A stretch of 64,000 nucleotides of DNA from Cricetomys ansorgei (lineage: Eukaryota; Chordata; Mammalia; Rodentia; Nesomyidae): NCBI GenBank assembly GCA_026225945.1, contig JAMJFZ010002475.1:1668501-1732500 (forward strand). Reading direction: 5' to 3'. This document shows, one piece after another, positions 1 through 13,611 of the stretch. Position 1 is the stretch's first letter, and each line of letters begins with the position of its first letter. Under the pieces are notes generated by a model. The model did no database searches, was not told the origin of the DNA, and was given only the letters and a program-made list of their open reading frames with translations. A program made the translations under genes and the position numbers.

Positions 1-15
1 GTCTTCCCTTTGCAG

Positions 16-257
16 AGGGCTGTCAGGTGCTACTGATGGTGGGGTACTCTCTGATGACCTGCTGGGGAGCTATCTTCACAGTGGCCCTGTGCCTACAGGT
101 ACCTGGGTGGGGGGAAGGAGTAGCTGCACCTGGCCTGGACGCTCCCTCAATCACCTGATCTACTGCTGGGTTCCTTTTCTGGGCTACCTTACTGGCCATG
201 CCCTGCGTCTTTGCCTTCAACCTTAGCTTTGGCGTGGGCCCCGGTGACTGCTAGGCC
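16..257 (+). pseudogene. Slc2a11: Slc2a11 (GLUT11) relic: two decayed penultimate-region exons
   Basis: Positions 16-98 form an exon-like block with a pyrimidine-rich CAG acceptor before it and a CAG|GTACCT donor after it. Read with the first complete codon at 18, it is open throughout and reads like a sugar-transporter TM8-TM9 segment (core LLMVGYSLMTCWGAIFTVAL), closest to GLUT11 as I recall it. The conserved GRR motif of this family reads GCQ here. Both Arg changes are what CpG decay would give. A second block at about 163-257 contains CVFAFNLSFGVGP, the next segment of the same protein. It appears to carry a one-base deletion near its start and a small deletion after the GP, and runs into a TAG stop. 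No later exons are visible before Mif. Human SLC2A11 lies immediately upstream of MIF on the same strand, so position supports the call. I infer a unitary pseudogene. An alternative is a functional gene with an assembly error. Confidence 0.75.
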
Positions 258-370
258 TTAGGCCTTTGGTCTCTTGAGTTTTGCTAAAATAGAACGAATG
301 TCTGACTGATAAAGGGGGAGATGCAGTATCACCCATAGGGCCTAGAGCCACCTACTCTAAGGCCTCTGAT

Positions 371-505
371 GCGGGGGCGTGGTGGTAGACGCCTTTAATC
401 CCAGCACTCAGGAGGCAGAGGCAGGAGGATCTCTGTGAGTTCGAGGCCAGCCTGGTCTCCAGAGGGGAGATGGCTCAGTGGTGAGCACTGTGCTAACCTG
501 GCCTG
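371..505 (+). repeat. B1 SINE plus short B2-like fragment
   Basis: The block has the B1 signature (GCGTGGTGG, CTTTAATCCCAGCACTCAGG, GAGGCCAGCCTGG). It is followed directly by a short B2-like GAGATGGCTCAGTGG segment. Confidence 0.85.
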
Positions 506-979
506 TGCGCCTTTTTCAGAAGTGTTTTGGCTGTTGGTCATAGTCTTTCCCTTGTGTCACGTGTTGAGGTCACGTCGCTGTATCAGATGGAGGTGGTACG
601 CACACCACACCCAAATCCGCCATTCTCTGTTTTTGAGACACTTTGTACTAGCTCTGAGGGGGAGGTTAGGATGTCTTGAGGATATGCAAAGGTACAATTT
701 AAACACTTAGCGATGAGTACACATGCACACACACGTGCATACATACACCATGTTTAGAGGACAACTCTGTCCACTGCCTGGGTGCTGGGGACGGAACTCA
801 CTCTGTGGCTTTACCCATTGAACCATCTAATCATCTCCCCAAAGTATAACTTAACCCTCCTTTTAAAGGTGAAATCCTTCTATGGGACAAATTTCTTAAT
901 CTGCTGCTGACTTCAGAAGTAAATTGCAAAAAAAAAATGAAAAAATTTTGGAATCCGGTAATCCCATTGATTCAAAGTC

Positions 980-1185
980 TTTGGGGACTGGGGAGATGGC
1001 CTAGTGATTTAGAGAACTTGCTGCTTTTGCTGAGGACCTGGGTTCAATTCCCAACACCCACATGGTAGTCCACAATCATAGGTGTATCTGATGCCCTCTT
1101 CTGACCTCTGAGACAATGGGGCGTACATGTGCTGCACATACATAATGCCTGAAAAACATTAGTACACATTAAATTTTGAAGAAAG
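980..1185 (+). repeat. B2/B3 SINE
   Basis: The tRNA-derived B2 head is visible (GGGGAGATGGCCTAGTG, GGTTCAATTCCCAACACCC), followed by the B2 body with CTGATGCCCTCTTCTG and an AT-rich tail. It is diverged. Confidence 0.85.
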
Positions 1186-1189
1186 GTTC

Positions 1190-3039
1190 TGGGTTTTTGG
1201 GACTCAAAGGGGACAAGGAAGCAGATTGCCTTTTGGGGTAAGAGTCAATAATGTCATAGACAACAGAATGGTAGAAGACCCGAGGAGAATTTAGATCTAC
1301 ATGGGCGTGTGTGTGTGGGTCCCTTCTAGATTTCAGAGGAGGGTAGGTTTCATGCCATATAGTTGGGTAGCCTACAACCCAGGTCTGTAGTCAGGCTGTC
1401 CCGGATTCCAAGGGGGAGGAGTGTGTGGCCCTGAGGATATGGGGAAGGAAGGGCACGTTCAGTTAAGGTGTGTATTATGTGAGTGGTCGATGAGCCGTCC
1501 CTTTGAAGTCTTGGAGTCTGGTAGCCTGGCCTGTAAACTTCCGTGGGGGAAACGACAATTATGGAACTGCTATTCCTCTGGAATCCAGGTATCTGGGGAG
1601 ACTGCTAGGGGCTTGCAGATTCACAGATGGGCTCCCGGTTGGGTGCCTGTCAGTTCTGATATAGGAAGCTCTAAGAAAAAGGCTGCTATGGCGATTAGCG
1701 ATTGGCTCCTGGCATGAAACATAACCTCGATAAGTTTAGCAAATTCTGTGTTCTGTAACCAATATCTCAAGGACACACAGAGGGAACAAGAGGCTAAAAG
1801 CTACCAGGGAGAGAATGAAAGGCACACCCGGAGAGCTTCTAACAGCCTTAGTAGGATCTCCCATCAAAGGATAACTGTTGACAATTCAGTATTACTCAAA
1901 TAGCAAGTGCCCCTTGCCCCAAGATCAAGGAATCCGTGGACCAGAGCCCAGACAGTAACCTTGGGATGAGGAAACCTTTGGCTCTCTTTCACTTCAGACT
2001 TGTCCATTTTACCATCAGTGCTCCTGGAACTGAGAGGGTAAGCCCTGGCAGCCCTGACACCCTTCCCGTGGGCACAAAACATCCTCAACAGCCCCACTAA
2101 AGAGACCATAGTGAAAAGCAGTGAAGGGAGATTTATTTCAATGCAGCCACACCGGAAAGAGGAACCAATAAAAGACGTCCAGTGATTCTCACCCCCACCA
2201 CGTTCATCTTCCAAGTCCTATGATATGAAGCTTAGGTTTTAAATAGAAGGCAAGAGGTATGCATAACTAAGTGATCCTGGTCAAGGTGTGGTCCTCCCAG
2301 TAGCTCCGTCTCAGCTCCAGTCTTTCCTGCAAGGTGGTCTGACAAGCTTCCAGAGCTTCCTCAAGTCTCCTCCAGGGAGACAAGTTCCTCCTCGGGCTGC
2401 ACTGGCCTCCAGCCTTTCACGAGACTCCTGAGGAAATTCCATTTCCTTGGGAACCATTGTTTCAATAGTCTGGTAGCCAAAGGGAAGGGGCACAAGTGTC
2501 TCTTTAGAATATCTTCATTTCTGTCAGAAATATAAACCTTGAAGTCACAGAGAAGTGTCATTTCATACACTGCATCCTTTTGACCCGTCGGAAATTTAAA
2601 AAAAAAAAAAAAAGCGCACTAGGAAAACAAAGCGAGTTCCAAGATCTCAGTTACACGTTATGGGCACCTGGCCGATGCCTGACGTGTTAATGAGAAAGCC
2701 CCACAGAGCCTACCAAGGGCTCTAGATGAAGGTAACTCTGCTGGATCTAATTTGAGCAGGGCTTCCCTGAGGGCCAACAGTTGCCCAGTGTAGGATTGTA
2801 ATTTAAAGCCTGGAGGGGCAGACCAGTAAGCGATGGGCTCGGCCAATTTCATGAGCTTAGAGGAAGTTCCCAAGGCAAACAGTAACTGCTCTTTCTCCGA
2901 GCACAAGCCTTCAGGCTTTAGGCTCACTTATTTGAGGTTAAGGACTGTTCACTAGAGTCGGCCGGTCCTGGGCCATTATCTACAGGACCGATCAAGGGCT
3001 TAAGCCTCCGCTGCTTGCACCGGAACCGGATCTGCTCGC

Positions 3040-3040
<1 letters not shown>
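1190..3040. other. Slc2a11-relic to Mif interval, no gene seen
   Basis: Apart from an A-run at about 2597-2614, I see no recognisable repeat or coding exon. Open frames here are short and lack splice or codon support. GC content rises from about 2900 into the Mif CpG island. Confidence 0.5.
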
Positions 3041-3978
<938 letters not shown>

Positions 3979-4080
3979 GTGCCGGCCTTGACTTACCTGG
4001 ACCGCTCTTCCACAGGCCTTGCCGCACGCAGTGTTCCGTGTTCGTCCACCCGTGGCGACGTCCACCTTCCGATCGGGAGA

Positions 4081-4086
4081 AATAAA
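4081..4086 (+). terminator. Mif: Mif polyadenylation signal
   Basis: A canonical AATAAA lies 102 bases after the Mif stop codon, giving the short 3' UTR expected for this gene. Confidence 0.9.
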
Positions 4087-4109
4087 CGGTTTAAGAGACC
4101 ACGGTTGCC

Positions 4110-7100
4110 TGGGCTTCTGCTTCCTTGGCTTGCGGAGGAAGAGGTGCAGGGCGGGAAGGTGTGGGTGGTGTGGGGTGGCAGGCTTGGCGTTGGCCCGTTT
4201 GGCCCTCTCCAAACCAGCGATTTTTTGTAGGCTTTCTCTCCTGTACTGGTGCCTTAGGTCTAAAAGAGGTTGGCCTTCTGCCTTGGGCTTCAGACCCATG
4301 AGTCAGAGTTTCCCAAGCGGGTTCTCGCTCTGCTGGGGATTCCAAATTGTGCTCTCACCGCAATGGCGGGTTTAGGGACCTGTGTGCTTTAGCGGAAGAG
4401 GGCGTTGCAGGAGCAGGAGAGAGGCGGGGATTAAATTGGTCAGAGAGTGGACCAAGCTGTGTCTGCACCTCTCCATCACACTTCTCCTCCCCGGAGTCGC
4501 TACGCTAAGCCGAGTGTTCCGGTTTCTTGATCTGGGCGATTGTTCTGGAACTTGGGGACAGTTTATGGTCATGTTGCTGGGAGAGGCGGCCAGGATACAT
4601 GGCTTTCCCCGGTGGCCACGCTGCCTGCTCCCTGACTCCCTGCCTGTGCTCCGCTCGGGTGAGCGCAACCCCACCACGGCAGTTCCCAGAGAGCACCTGC
4701 CGTCCATTATCTGTGCTAGGACTCCAAAGGTACTGGCGCAGGGCATGTTCATAAACAAAATCTTTGGCCGAGATCCTGAGGAGCCCAGGGACCCAAATGG
4801 AGTGGGATAGAGGGTGAGACTGGGCAGAATCCCCGCTTTGGGCCACAGGAGCCTACTGCGGCTACCTCTCGTGAGGGCCCTGGCCCAGCTAGGGAGGCCC
4901 AGCCACCAGCACTGGAAAATCATCACGCCCCGGCTGGGATTAGTTCCACAGGGCTGGCTTGAGTCTTCCCTAGAGAAAGGAGCCTGCGCCACCTTGCTCA
5001 CATGGCCTGCCCCTTCGAGAGAAATCTGTGACAGCTTCCACAGAGAGGGACTCCTGCTTCGTGAACCCCATGCCTCAGTTGTAGGGGAAGTGGCATCTTG
5101 GCTTCAGTGGACTCCCGTTGGCCCCAGATCACTTAAGACCCTTGCTCTTCAGCCTCTTGTCAGGGTAAGAACCTTCTAGATGGAATGCAACTTTTAAGAA
5201 TCCCAAGGAATTAAAATTTGCTTTTGGAAGCCGAAGGGCCCTTGCCTGACAAACTGACAGGGGCCTCCCTGTGTGTGCAGAGAGACCCGAGGCCTAGTTC
5301 AGGGACAAGAGTCCTTCCTGGGCATGATTGCCAGGATCCCTGCCCATTGCCCTTGCTGATCATCTGTGTGACACTTGTGAACAACCCACCATGCCAGTCT
5401 TGAAACCAAATAAGTCACGGGTATCTTCAGAACTAACCCCGTCCAGGTGCCACAGAGACCCACACCCTTTTCCTACTGGAATCTTGCAGCCTCAGCAGTC
5501 CCTGCCTGGGCTGTGCACCTGGGGCAGCTTGCTTATCTGTTGTGCTTAGGCTTAGAAGTCCTGACCCTGGGAGAGGGTTACCAGACATCAACCACCACCA
5601 CCACCCCTAGCACTAGATCAGGACAGAAGTAGGGACTGGACGGGTGAATCACAGGATTGAATCTGCAGAAGTATAAGCCTCTTGACAATGTGGAGCCTCT
5701 CCTTACTACTTTAGGGCCAGACAGCCATGGAGGTTCCCCAAGCAAGACCCTAGCTTACTGTAACCCACGAGTCTCCCCACCCTACCCCTCCAGGTTCCCT
5801 CCATTTCATTCTTCCTTCATGAAGAGGCCTCCTGCCTGCCTCTATACTGGGAGGCACGCCCTTGCTGCAGCCAGAGAAATCTGGGGCTGCCTCAGCCTGG
5901 GGCCTTTGCCACACCTCCTTAGCTCCACAGCACCCTTAACCACAGGGTGGAGCTTGAGGTTGAGGTTTACCCAAATCCCTGAGTCCCAACTCAGAAACTT
6001 TTCCCCCCACTAAACTCATCTTGCTGCAACTGGCCTCAAGGACTCCCCTCCCCTGTGTGCTCAGGCAAGACCCCCCCCACCCCTTCTGCTCTACTAGAGA
6101 AAGGGAGGGCTCAGGCCTCCACTGGCTCTAGTCCAACTCCCTCATTTCACAGATGAGGACACTGACCCTGAGGCACCTGGCTCTGTCTCCTCAGCTAGGG
6201 CTCTGGCCTGAGGGCCACATGTGAGCCCAAAGTTAAGGTCTCTTAACTTTGGTAGAAAAAGCAAACTTAGCACCTGCTATGTGGGTGTGTTGCGGGGGGC
6301 TTCGAAGGGATCACAGGAGCCCAAAGAGCCACCCCCCAATGAAGAAAAGCCTCATCAATGTTTCAGGTTAAGAGATACAAAGAGCAAAAAGTGGCCGCAC
6401 CTTGGTACACAAAGAAAAAGGGGGTACACAAGGGAATGGGGTCTGTGACTTCAGCCTTCCACCCTATTTTTTGGTCAGCCTTACATGTCGCAGGAGGCAG
6501 CTACTGTGTCTCCCTCACTCCAGTCACCCCACGACCAGCCCCTACTTTCTCCACAGCGTGATCCTTCAATACCCACTGAATGAGGCCGGTTCCTTCTCAA
6601 AACCAAGGTCCGCCCACGGGCCAGTCAGCTTTACAAGTGTGGGCTCAGCAGCATGCCCAGTGAGACCTCAAACCTCCGGGCTGGGTAGGTGAAGTTGGGC
6701 AGAGAATGCTACCTGTTCTCCCACCATTGTTCCATAGGGCCGTGCCACCTAAGGAGTTTGTCAACCTACAGGCCGGCCCCGCCTGTGCCCGTGGTCGCTG
6801 TTTGCCACAGTTGGCCAACTCTGGCAAGTCTCGAACCTTTACAGGTGCTGTTCCTTCTCCTGTTCCCCATGGAGTTGCTCAGGACCACTCCATGCGTGCC
6901 TTTCTGGTGCAGAAGACACTCACAAATGCCTCTGTCTTGACCCAAGCCTCTTAGATGGGTTGTGCCCAAGTGGATTTCCAGGGCTCCTCTCTACTCATGT
7001 AAAAGATACCATCACAAAAGGCTTGTCCAGCAGTGCAGCCCCCGTCCCCCAGGGGCTCCCTTCCCACCCCTGACCTCCTATCAGGTACAACTGCATCTCA

Positions 7101-8110
7101 GAGATGCCTCCCAGCACCCCTTCTCCAGAACCTGTGCCTCAGGGGCTATCACCTCTATCCCAGAACGGTCCTCACCAGCCGGTTCCCTCTGGGGGCCAGA
7201 TCTCAGTGCGATTCAGATCAGTTCCCTGGTTCTGCACCATCTTGGGCCTCAGTTTCCCCCATCTGTGAAATGAAGGGGTTTGCCATATGTCTTTCCCCCA
7301 CACACCCCCCTTCCCCCTCCCCCCCAATCATGAAGATGGATGAGAACATTTTACGTCCAGGGTGGCCTGTGCCTGTACTCAGGTCTTGATAAATTGTGAA
7401 ATCCCTCCATTTGTGCTGTGCCCGCCTTGGCACACCGTCAGAGTCGAGCCGTGCGGCGGGACATCTTCGAGAGCTCGAGATCAGGGTGGTGTTAGGGCGA
7501 TGCAGTGGGCAGAGGCCTGGAGCACAGGGCTGAAATGCGAATGCCAGGAGCCAACACACCCAACTGGCTCCATGTTGAAAGGTCCACCGTTCTCTGAAGC
7601 TGGCAGGTGGTGTGATCTGGCTAGCTCCCCTCCTTCAGAGCAGTAGATAAAAACAGGAGCAGGGTGGGTCTTCCAGAGCAGAGTTCCAGTTTTGGGGAGA
7701 GTTTAGGAATGTTTCAGAGATTTTTTTTTTTTAAACTGGACACTAAGGTTCATAACCCACCATCTTAGTTTCCCTGCATTCCAAAAGAAGTTTAGGAAAC
7801 CAATTGGTGAAGGAAAAATGGATTTATTTACAGTTTTGGCCAAAGTAATAAGGGGAGAAAGGGTTTTGACTTTTTCTTTGGCTTTCCTGTATCAGGGTTT
7901 CATCTCCTGTAGGAAAGATGAATAAAGGCTAAAACGGCTTTCGGAGACAGGATCAGCTGGAAGGCAGGTGACTGGCACCGACTTTCCGGGAGGGAGATCT
8001 TCCCTTGGCACCAGCTCTGGCTTTCAACATGGGAGTGCCTAGGAAAATCCCAGTTCCTTAGTTTATTTTCCTGTACCTCTTGTGCCATGACAACGGTTCT
8101 AGGCCAGTCT
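4110..8110. other. Mif 3' intergenic DNA, no gene seen
   Basis: This is largely unique, GC-moderate sequence. I recognise only old MIR-like fragments: a GATGAGGACACTGA core near 6125-6195 on +, and CTCAGTTTCCCCCATCTGTG near 7225-7285 on the opposite strand. No exon series is supported. Confidence 0.5.
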
Positions 8111-8111
8111 T

Positions 8112-8266
8112 TCTGAGTCCTCATTCCTGGCGGGGAGGAGAGGTTCTGAGTCCTCACTCTGGGGGGGGGGGGGAGTTCTGAGTCCTCACTCTGGGGGGTG
8201 GGGTTCTGAGTCTTCACTCTTGGGGGGGTTCTTAGTCCTCACTAGAGTCCTCACTCCCGGGGATGG
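8112..8266. repeat. G-rich minisatellite
   Basis: Four to five imperfect copies of TTCTGAGTCCTCACTCTGG are each followed by a G run of variable length (up to 14 G). Unit length is about 24-33 bases. Confidence 0.85.
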
Positions 8267-8269
8267 GGG

Positions 8270-11215
8270 GGTGGGGCAGCTAAATTGCTGACCCACACTC
8301 CTTCCATTCTCAAGCAGCAGCGCAAAACTAGGTCCCAGACCCTCAGAACTGCCTGGGTAAGTAAGTTCCAGGACCGGGACAGGGACATGATGCAAATGTG
8401 TCTGCCACCGGATCTCACAGAACCCTTTAACCCCACCCCCCACCCCCAGTAAGACCAAGGAAAGAGGAGTTGGCCCCGGCCCCCCAGTTCTGGGGTCCTT
8501 ATACTGCTGTCCCTCTGGTGAGCAGGGGTGTGGGGGGGGGGTCCTGTACTCCCAGTCACTGACTGGAACACTGCTAAACCCTAAACCCGCTAACAGCCAG
8601 ATTCCAATAGGGCTCCAAACTCAGAAGCTTCCAAGGAGGCCCATCCCTGTGTCCCTAGTAACCTGTTCTGATATGGATACTTAGAGCACCCCCACCCCCT
8701 TAAAAATTTTATTATCATTTTTATTATCACAGAGAATTTTATCTGTGAGTACTATATTTTCATCACCCCCTTCGACTCCTCCTGCGCCCCTTCCCCAATT
8801 CATGGTCTTTTAGTTATTGCATGATTATATATATATATGGTGAGTCCCTTTTGTGTGTTAGCAGGCAAACTATTTAGGTGGCCCCGATTTGGGTGCCAAG
8901 GATCCCCAGAGAAAAGGCTCCCTTCTGCCACTTCCCTCCCATTCTGGGGTGACCTTTCTCTCAGCTCGCTCTAGAGAAGGCTTAAATTCTGCTGCAATGG
9001 CATATACCACTCCCTCCCGCCCACCCAAGCCCAGCATTCTCCTCAAATGGCACCCTTTACACTTGTTTAAAACTTGGCAAGAGCAGCTCCATCTTTTGGT
9101 GAGATGTTTAGCTCTTCCGTGTGCCAGACTGCAGCCACCCTTCCCACCATAGAGAATGTTTGCTGAGACCAGCAAAATCCCTGGTAAGAGCAAGAGCCTT
9201 GCACGCGTGAACTGTATCTTTCCGAGAATGGTTTCATCTGTGCCGGGTCCTCCTGCCTGTAGTCGCCTCTGCTTCGTCAACACTGGGGGGGGGGGCTCCG
9301 AACCCAGATTTGCATTCGCTCTGGGTGTAGATGGACAGTTACATAAAACAGAAGCTTGGCAGGCAGGGGTGGGCGACCCAGCGGTAGAGCCGCTCACATC
9401 ACCGTGTCATTGTGAGTAGTCTGAAACTTTTATTCTACAAAGGTAGATTTGTCAGAATCTTTGATTTGCTGGGCCCTCATTGTTTGGGGGTGAACCAGAG
9501 TTTCATTTTTGGTCTGCCTAGGAAAGTCACGCGACGCACAGCCTGTTGTATTTTTTGTTTTTTTCACTTAAAAATCTGCCCCGGGGTCTGAAGACTGCCC
9601 GCTCTTTTCGTGCAGGATGGGCCACAGATTTAACACAATGAGACATTCAGGTCCTTTTTCAGCCTTTGCCATGTGTGGAACTCGGGGAGTTGCTTGCTCA
9701 GAGAGATGCTCTTTCCCTAGGGCTGCACTTCCCTCTCAGAGGCAGTGGTCCAGCCGGGCAAGGCACAGGGAGGGCCTCCAATCCTTTTTGTCATTTGGGG
9801 GAAGGGGGAGCTGCTGTGTCTCTCACAGCAAGCGGCTTTGCCTTTCTCTCCCAGTTTCCCGTTGAATTGTGTTTTGCTTTAAGGGTTCTTTATCCATCTG
9901 TGGACCTAGGTCTTGGCAGTTGCAGGCATTTTCTGAGACGGTCACACGGGCCTTTTGGCTCTGCTCGTGGGCTCTGCCCACATGCCTCTGTCATGTTCTT
10001 CAGGGTTCCCGTCAGTGTTTTCCCTGGGTGACTCCACAGTTGAACAAACTCCCCTCCATCGGGTCACTGAGGACGTAAGGTGATTTCGTTCTGACATTTA
10101 CACTTTTGCTCTGTCTAGAATTCACTGTGGGGGACGTCCGGTTCTTTCGTCTATTACTACGGATGCCACCCATACACATCCTGAGTCATTTATTAAATCT
10201 CTGTGCACTAAACTCTACTTTTATCACAGTTAACCCCTGCCTTTGTATTTAGATCTACTTCTGAACCCTCGACTCCGCTCCCCGAGGCAGTGTCCACCTC
10301 AGAGTTACTATAGGCGGAGCTAGTTTGCCCCTACACCGTGGTGCCTGCCACCTTGGTCAGGACAAGCTGGAAAGATGTCTGTCACCGCTTTGGGAGCTTT
10401 GCAGCTCAGGCTTCACCCTGACCCCACCCCAAACCCTCTTTTTCTCACGCACCCCCCCCACCGTCTCCACTGGCTCCCTTGGCTACCTTCACCCCACCTG
10501 CTGAATAGCACACCCTCCATTGTGTGCTAACAAAAAAAAGAGTTGAGGTGGGTGTTACCAGAAATGACTCTTTCATGATAAGATGGGATGATTTCCCACC
10601 GAATTGTTTGAGCAAAACTAAAAACACCGCCAAAGAAGAGAGGAAAAGCAGCTTTTAGAATCCCTCTGTGGTCACAGCTGAGCACTAACATTGTGGATAT
10701 TAGTGGCCATGGGCAGATTTTTTTTTTAAAGTCTGTATTTGTATATTTTAAATATGCATTAGTTTAAATATTTAAAATATAGGATCTTTATATTAAAATG
10801 TACGTTTAAATTCTTAAAATAATTAAAAGCCAAAGGACAACAGAGGAGCAGGCAGGGTGAGAACATGTGGAATCTGTATCAGACCAGCAGGACAACATAT
10901 AATTACATACATGCAGAAACAGATGTCTCCCCAGAACAGAAGATGACCTCATGCATGTAAGGAAGATGAAATGTAAGGGGGTAAAATAAAGGGAGAAAGA
11001 AGCATAGATTGCCCTGTACTTAGTAATATGTCCAAGATGTGAAAAGCTCTGCAGAGAAATACCTGGCTACCCTGGAGGTCGTTAAGAAATAAGAGACCAG
11101 CCAGTAGATGGCAGGCCTGAGGCTAACAGCTTTCTTTCACCTGGAATTACCACAGATAGGTCAAAGTTCCAGAAGGTTGTTGTTGTTGTGTTTTGTTTTG
11201 TGTTTGTTTTTTGAG
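8270..11215. other. Intergenic DNA with old repeat fragments, no gene seen
   Basis: There is an AT-rich stretch at about 8698-8842, with a short (AT)n, that resembles rodent L1-associated sequence. A second AT-rich low-complexity stretch lies at about 10718-10830. The rest shows no coding exon or recognisable element. Confidence 0.45.
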
Positions 11216-11221
11216 GCAGTG

Positions 11222-11405
11222 TCTCAGGCTGGAGAGACGGCTCAGCAGTTAAGAGCCCTGGCTGCTCTTCCAGAGGTCCTGGGTTCAATTCCCAGCACCC
11301 ACACGGCAGCTCACAACTGTCCGTAACTCCTGTTCCGGGGATCTGACACCCTCATACAGATATATATGCAGGCAAAACACCAATGTATATAAAAGTAAAT
11401 AATTT
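11222..11405 (+). repeat. B2 SINE
   Basis: This is a well preserved B2 head (GGCTGGAGAGACGGCTCAGC, CTGCTCTTCCAGAGGTCCTG) with the AT-rich tail at its 3' end. Confidence 0.9.
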
Positions 11406-11423
11406 TAAGAGAGGGAGAGAGAA

Positions 11424-11525
11424 AGAGACAGGGTCTCTCTGTAGCCCTGGCTTGCCTGGAACTTGCTATGTAGACCAGGCTGGCTTTGAACTCACAAAGG
11501 ATCCACCTGCCTCCGCCTCCTAAGA
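11424..11525 (-). repeat. B1 SINE, reverse orientation
   Basis: The reverse-complement B1 body is visible (GACAGGGTCTCTCTGTAGCC, TAGACCAGGCTGG), truncated before the promoter end. It lies just after the B2 in opposite orientation. Confidence 0.85.
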
Positions 11526-11827
11526 CTTTTTTTTTTTTTTTACAATCTGATTCTAACATTTATGAGATTCCAAATGACCAAGAAGAGTGAAATCAGATCC
11601 TTAAAGAAAACACGGTAACAGGGTATGAGAACTTTTTTTTTCTCAATATCAAGGTACTATTATAAAGCTATATAACCGAATCAGAGTGGGATTGGTACAC
11701 AGATGGTAATAAGATCAATGGAAGGAAAATCAGATAAGCCTCGAGAGCCAATAGGTGAGCAGGCAGCACTAAAATCCAGGTAGAGTGGAAAGAGAACCAA
11801 CGTGAAAGTTGTCCTCTGGCCTACGTA

Positions 11828-11862
11828 CACGCACGCACACACACACACACACACACACGCAC
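11828..11862. repeat. (CA)n microsatellite
   Basis: A short CA/GT dinucleotide run with CG interruptions. Confidence 0.9.
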
Positions 11863-12499
11863 ACCATGACGTGCATGCCCCGCTCCCAAAGAACTGTAAT
11901 TTCAAAAAAAAATAAAAATATGAAAGGAATCGTCCAACCAGGAGGGCTGGGCACCTGCCACCACCAGAAGAGAGAAATTGGACTCCTATTTCATATCTAT
12001 GAAAAAGAAATCGGCTTCATACCTATTAAAACCACAAGGAAAAGACAAGACTTAAAGGGTCAGTCAGTCGGGAGAATAGCATCTCGACTGGACGAGATAC
12101 AGGAAGGCTCTATTGCTAGGGAAGCCGACGATCTTGACATCATGTGAGTAAGGCATCAGAGAGGAAGAAAGGCCTGCTGGTTTTTGCAATTCATATCACA
12201 AGCGACGAGAGGCCCCCACCAGGAACACATAAGCAACAGGTTGCTAATAGACAACTGTTATGATTTGGATCTTAAATGTCCTCCCTGAGGCCATGTGTTG
12301 AAGGCCTGGCTGTCTGTGGTGGCTGGGATATGGCAGACCTTTAAGGACTTGTGGTCAGGAGGGGCATGCCCTTGACCCCATGGGACCCCGGCTCCTCCTC
12401 TTCTGCTTCCCAGTCACTCTGAGGTGCCCACCTCTGCTCTGCCACACACCCTAGGTATTTTCGTCAGTTACGGAATAACACGCCCACAGTGTGAAGGAC

Positions 12500-12960
12500 T
12501 TCAGAGTAACCACAGTACAAATCAGGGACCTGGCTGGATCCCAACACATCCCTTCTACAAACACCCGTCACATTGGTTATAAAGAACCCCCACCTCAAGG
12601 GGCACACACGCTGGAGGAATTTGTTTCTGGAAACAACCCGAATATCCACCAAGAACGATGCTGGACAAACTGTGGTTATGTTCGTCCCTGAACAAGATAC
12701 AGGCACAGGCGTCTCCAAGATACAGGCACAGGCGTCTCCAAGATACAGGCACAGGCGTCTCCAAGATACAGGCACAGGCGTCTCCATGGATGACGACAAC
12801 AAGCAAAATAAGAAGCAAAAGCCACAGGCACAGATGCGATTCCACCGTTCAAAGTCCAGGAGGAGGCAGCCCACACTGTGCCCGCGCAGAGGTCCGTGTG
12901 CAGGTGGTAAAGCTCATGGAAGCTAGGGGAAGGTTCCACGTGCGGACCAGGTCACAGGCC
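12500..12960 (+). mobile_element. Old L1/HAL1-like 3' end fragment
   Basis: The text around 12620-12680 (TCTGGAAACAACCCGAATAT, then a 'ccaccaag...ctggacaaactgtggtta' pattern) resembles the end of mammalian L1 ORF2. Sequence near 12835-12865 resembles the following segment. The fragment is heavily decayed and carries a 23-base minisatellite inside it. Confidence 0.5.
12693..12786. repeat. 23-bp minisatellite, four copies
   Basis: Four near-perfect head-to-tail copies of a 23-base unit begin CAAGATACAGGCACAGGCG. The period is exact (12693, 12716, 12739, 12762). Confidence 0.95.
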
Positions 12961-13363
12961 CTCTAACCTCCCCCCTCAGGAGTCAGGGCCCATCCCCGGC
13001 AGCTGACAGGCCCCTGCCATGAACGTTAGCGCTCACAGGTCTGGGGAGGGGAGGCGGGGAGGGAGAGAAGCAAGCCCGGCCTCACTCGCTGCTGCAAGAT
13101 CAATACATTTATAAAAGTATGGAACGACCCAGTGCCTGGCTCCTTGGCATGAAGGCGAGGCCAGACTAAATTACATGGCGTGGGACCTGCCTGCCAGCCC
13201 CCTAAAAACCTGTGAAAGTCAGAAAGTCATTGTTCAAAGATTTCTCTGAATTCTCCCCGTCTCCTTCAGGCCCCCATCGTGCACATAGCAAGTATTCGTC
13301 TTCGTTTTAAACCATCTCTCCTCTCCAGGCATTATCCCTCCTAGTCCTCCCTCCCTCCTTCCC

Positions 13364-13394
13364 CCACCACCACCACCCCCCCCCCCCCCCCGTC
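13364..13394. repeat. (CCA)n then poly-C tract
   Basis: A short CCA repeat passes into a C homopolymer of about 17 bases. Its length is likely unreliable in any assembly. Confidence 0.9.
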
Positions 13395-13611
13395 AAGGCC
13401 AGTTTACAAACACCCCGTGGTCACGAGGTTCTCCCTCCCAATCTTATTCTGAAGGGTGATTTTGTGTCAGACTCATTCTCGGTGAACCAACTGAACAGCA
13501 GCCCTTTGTTCTCGAAGGACAGTGGTGCCTCTGATGAGAGGCAGCGAGGTAGATACCGGCACCTAGATAGTCATATGGTGGTGGTTTTGTGTGCGTTTGG
13601 GGGGTGGGGGT

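Noticed and set aside
12693..12786. CRISPR-like direct repeats
   Set aside because: The copies are contiguous with no spacers and lie in mammalian DNA. It is a minisatellite.
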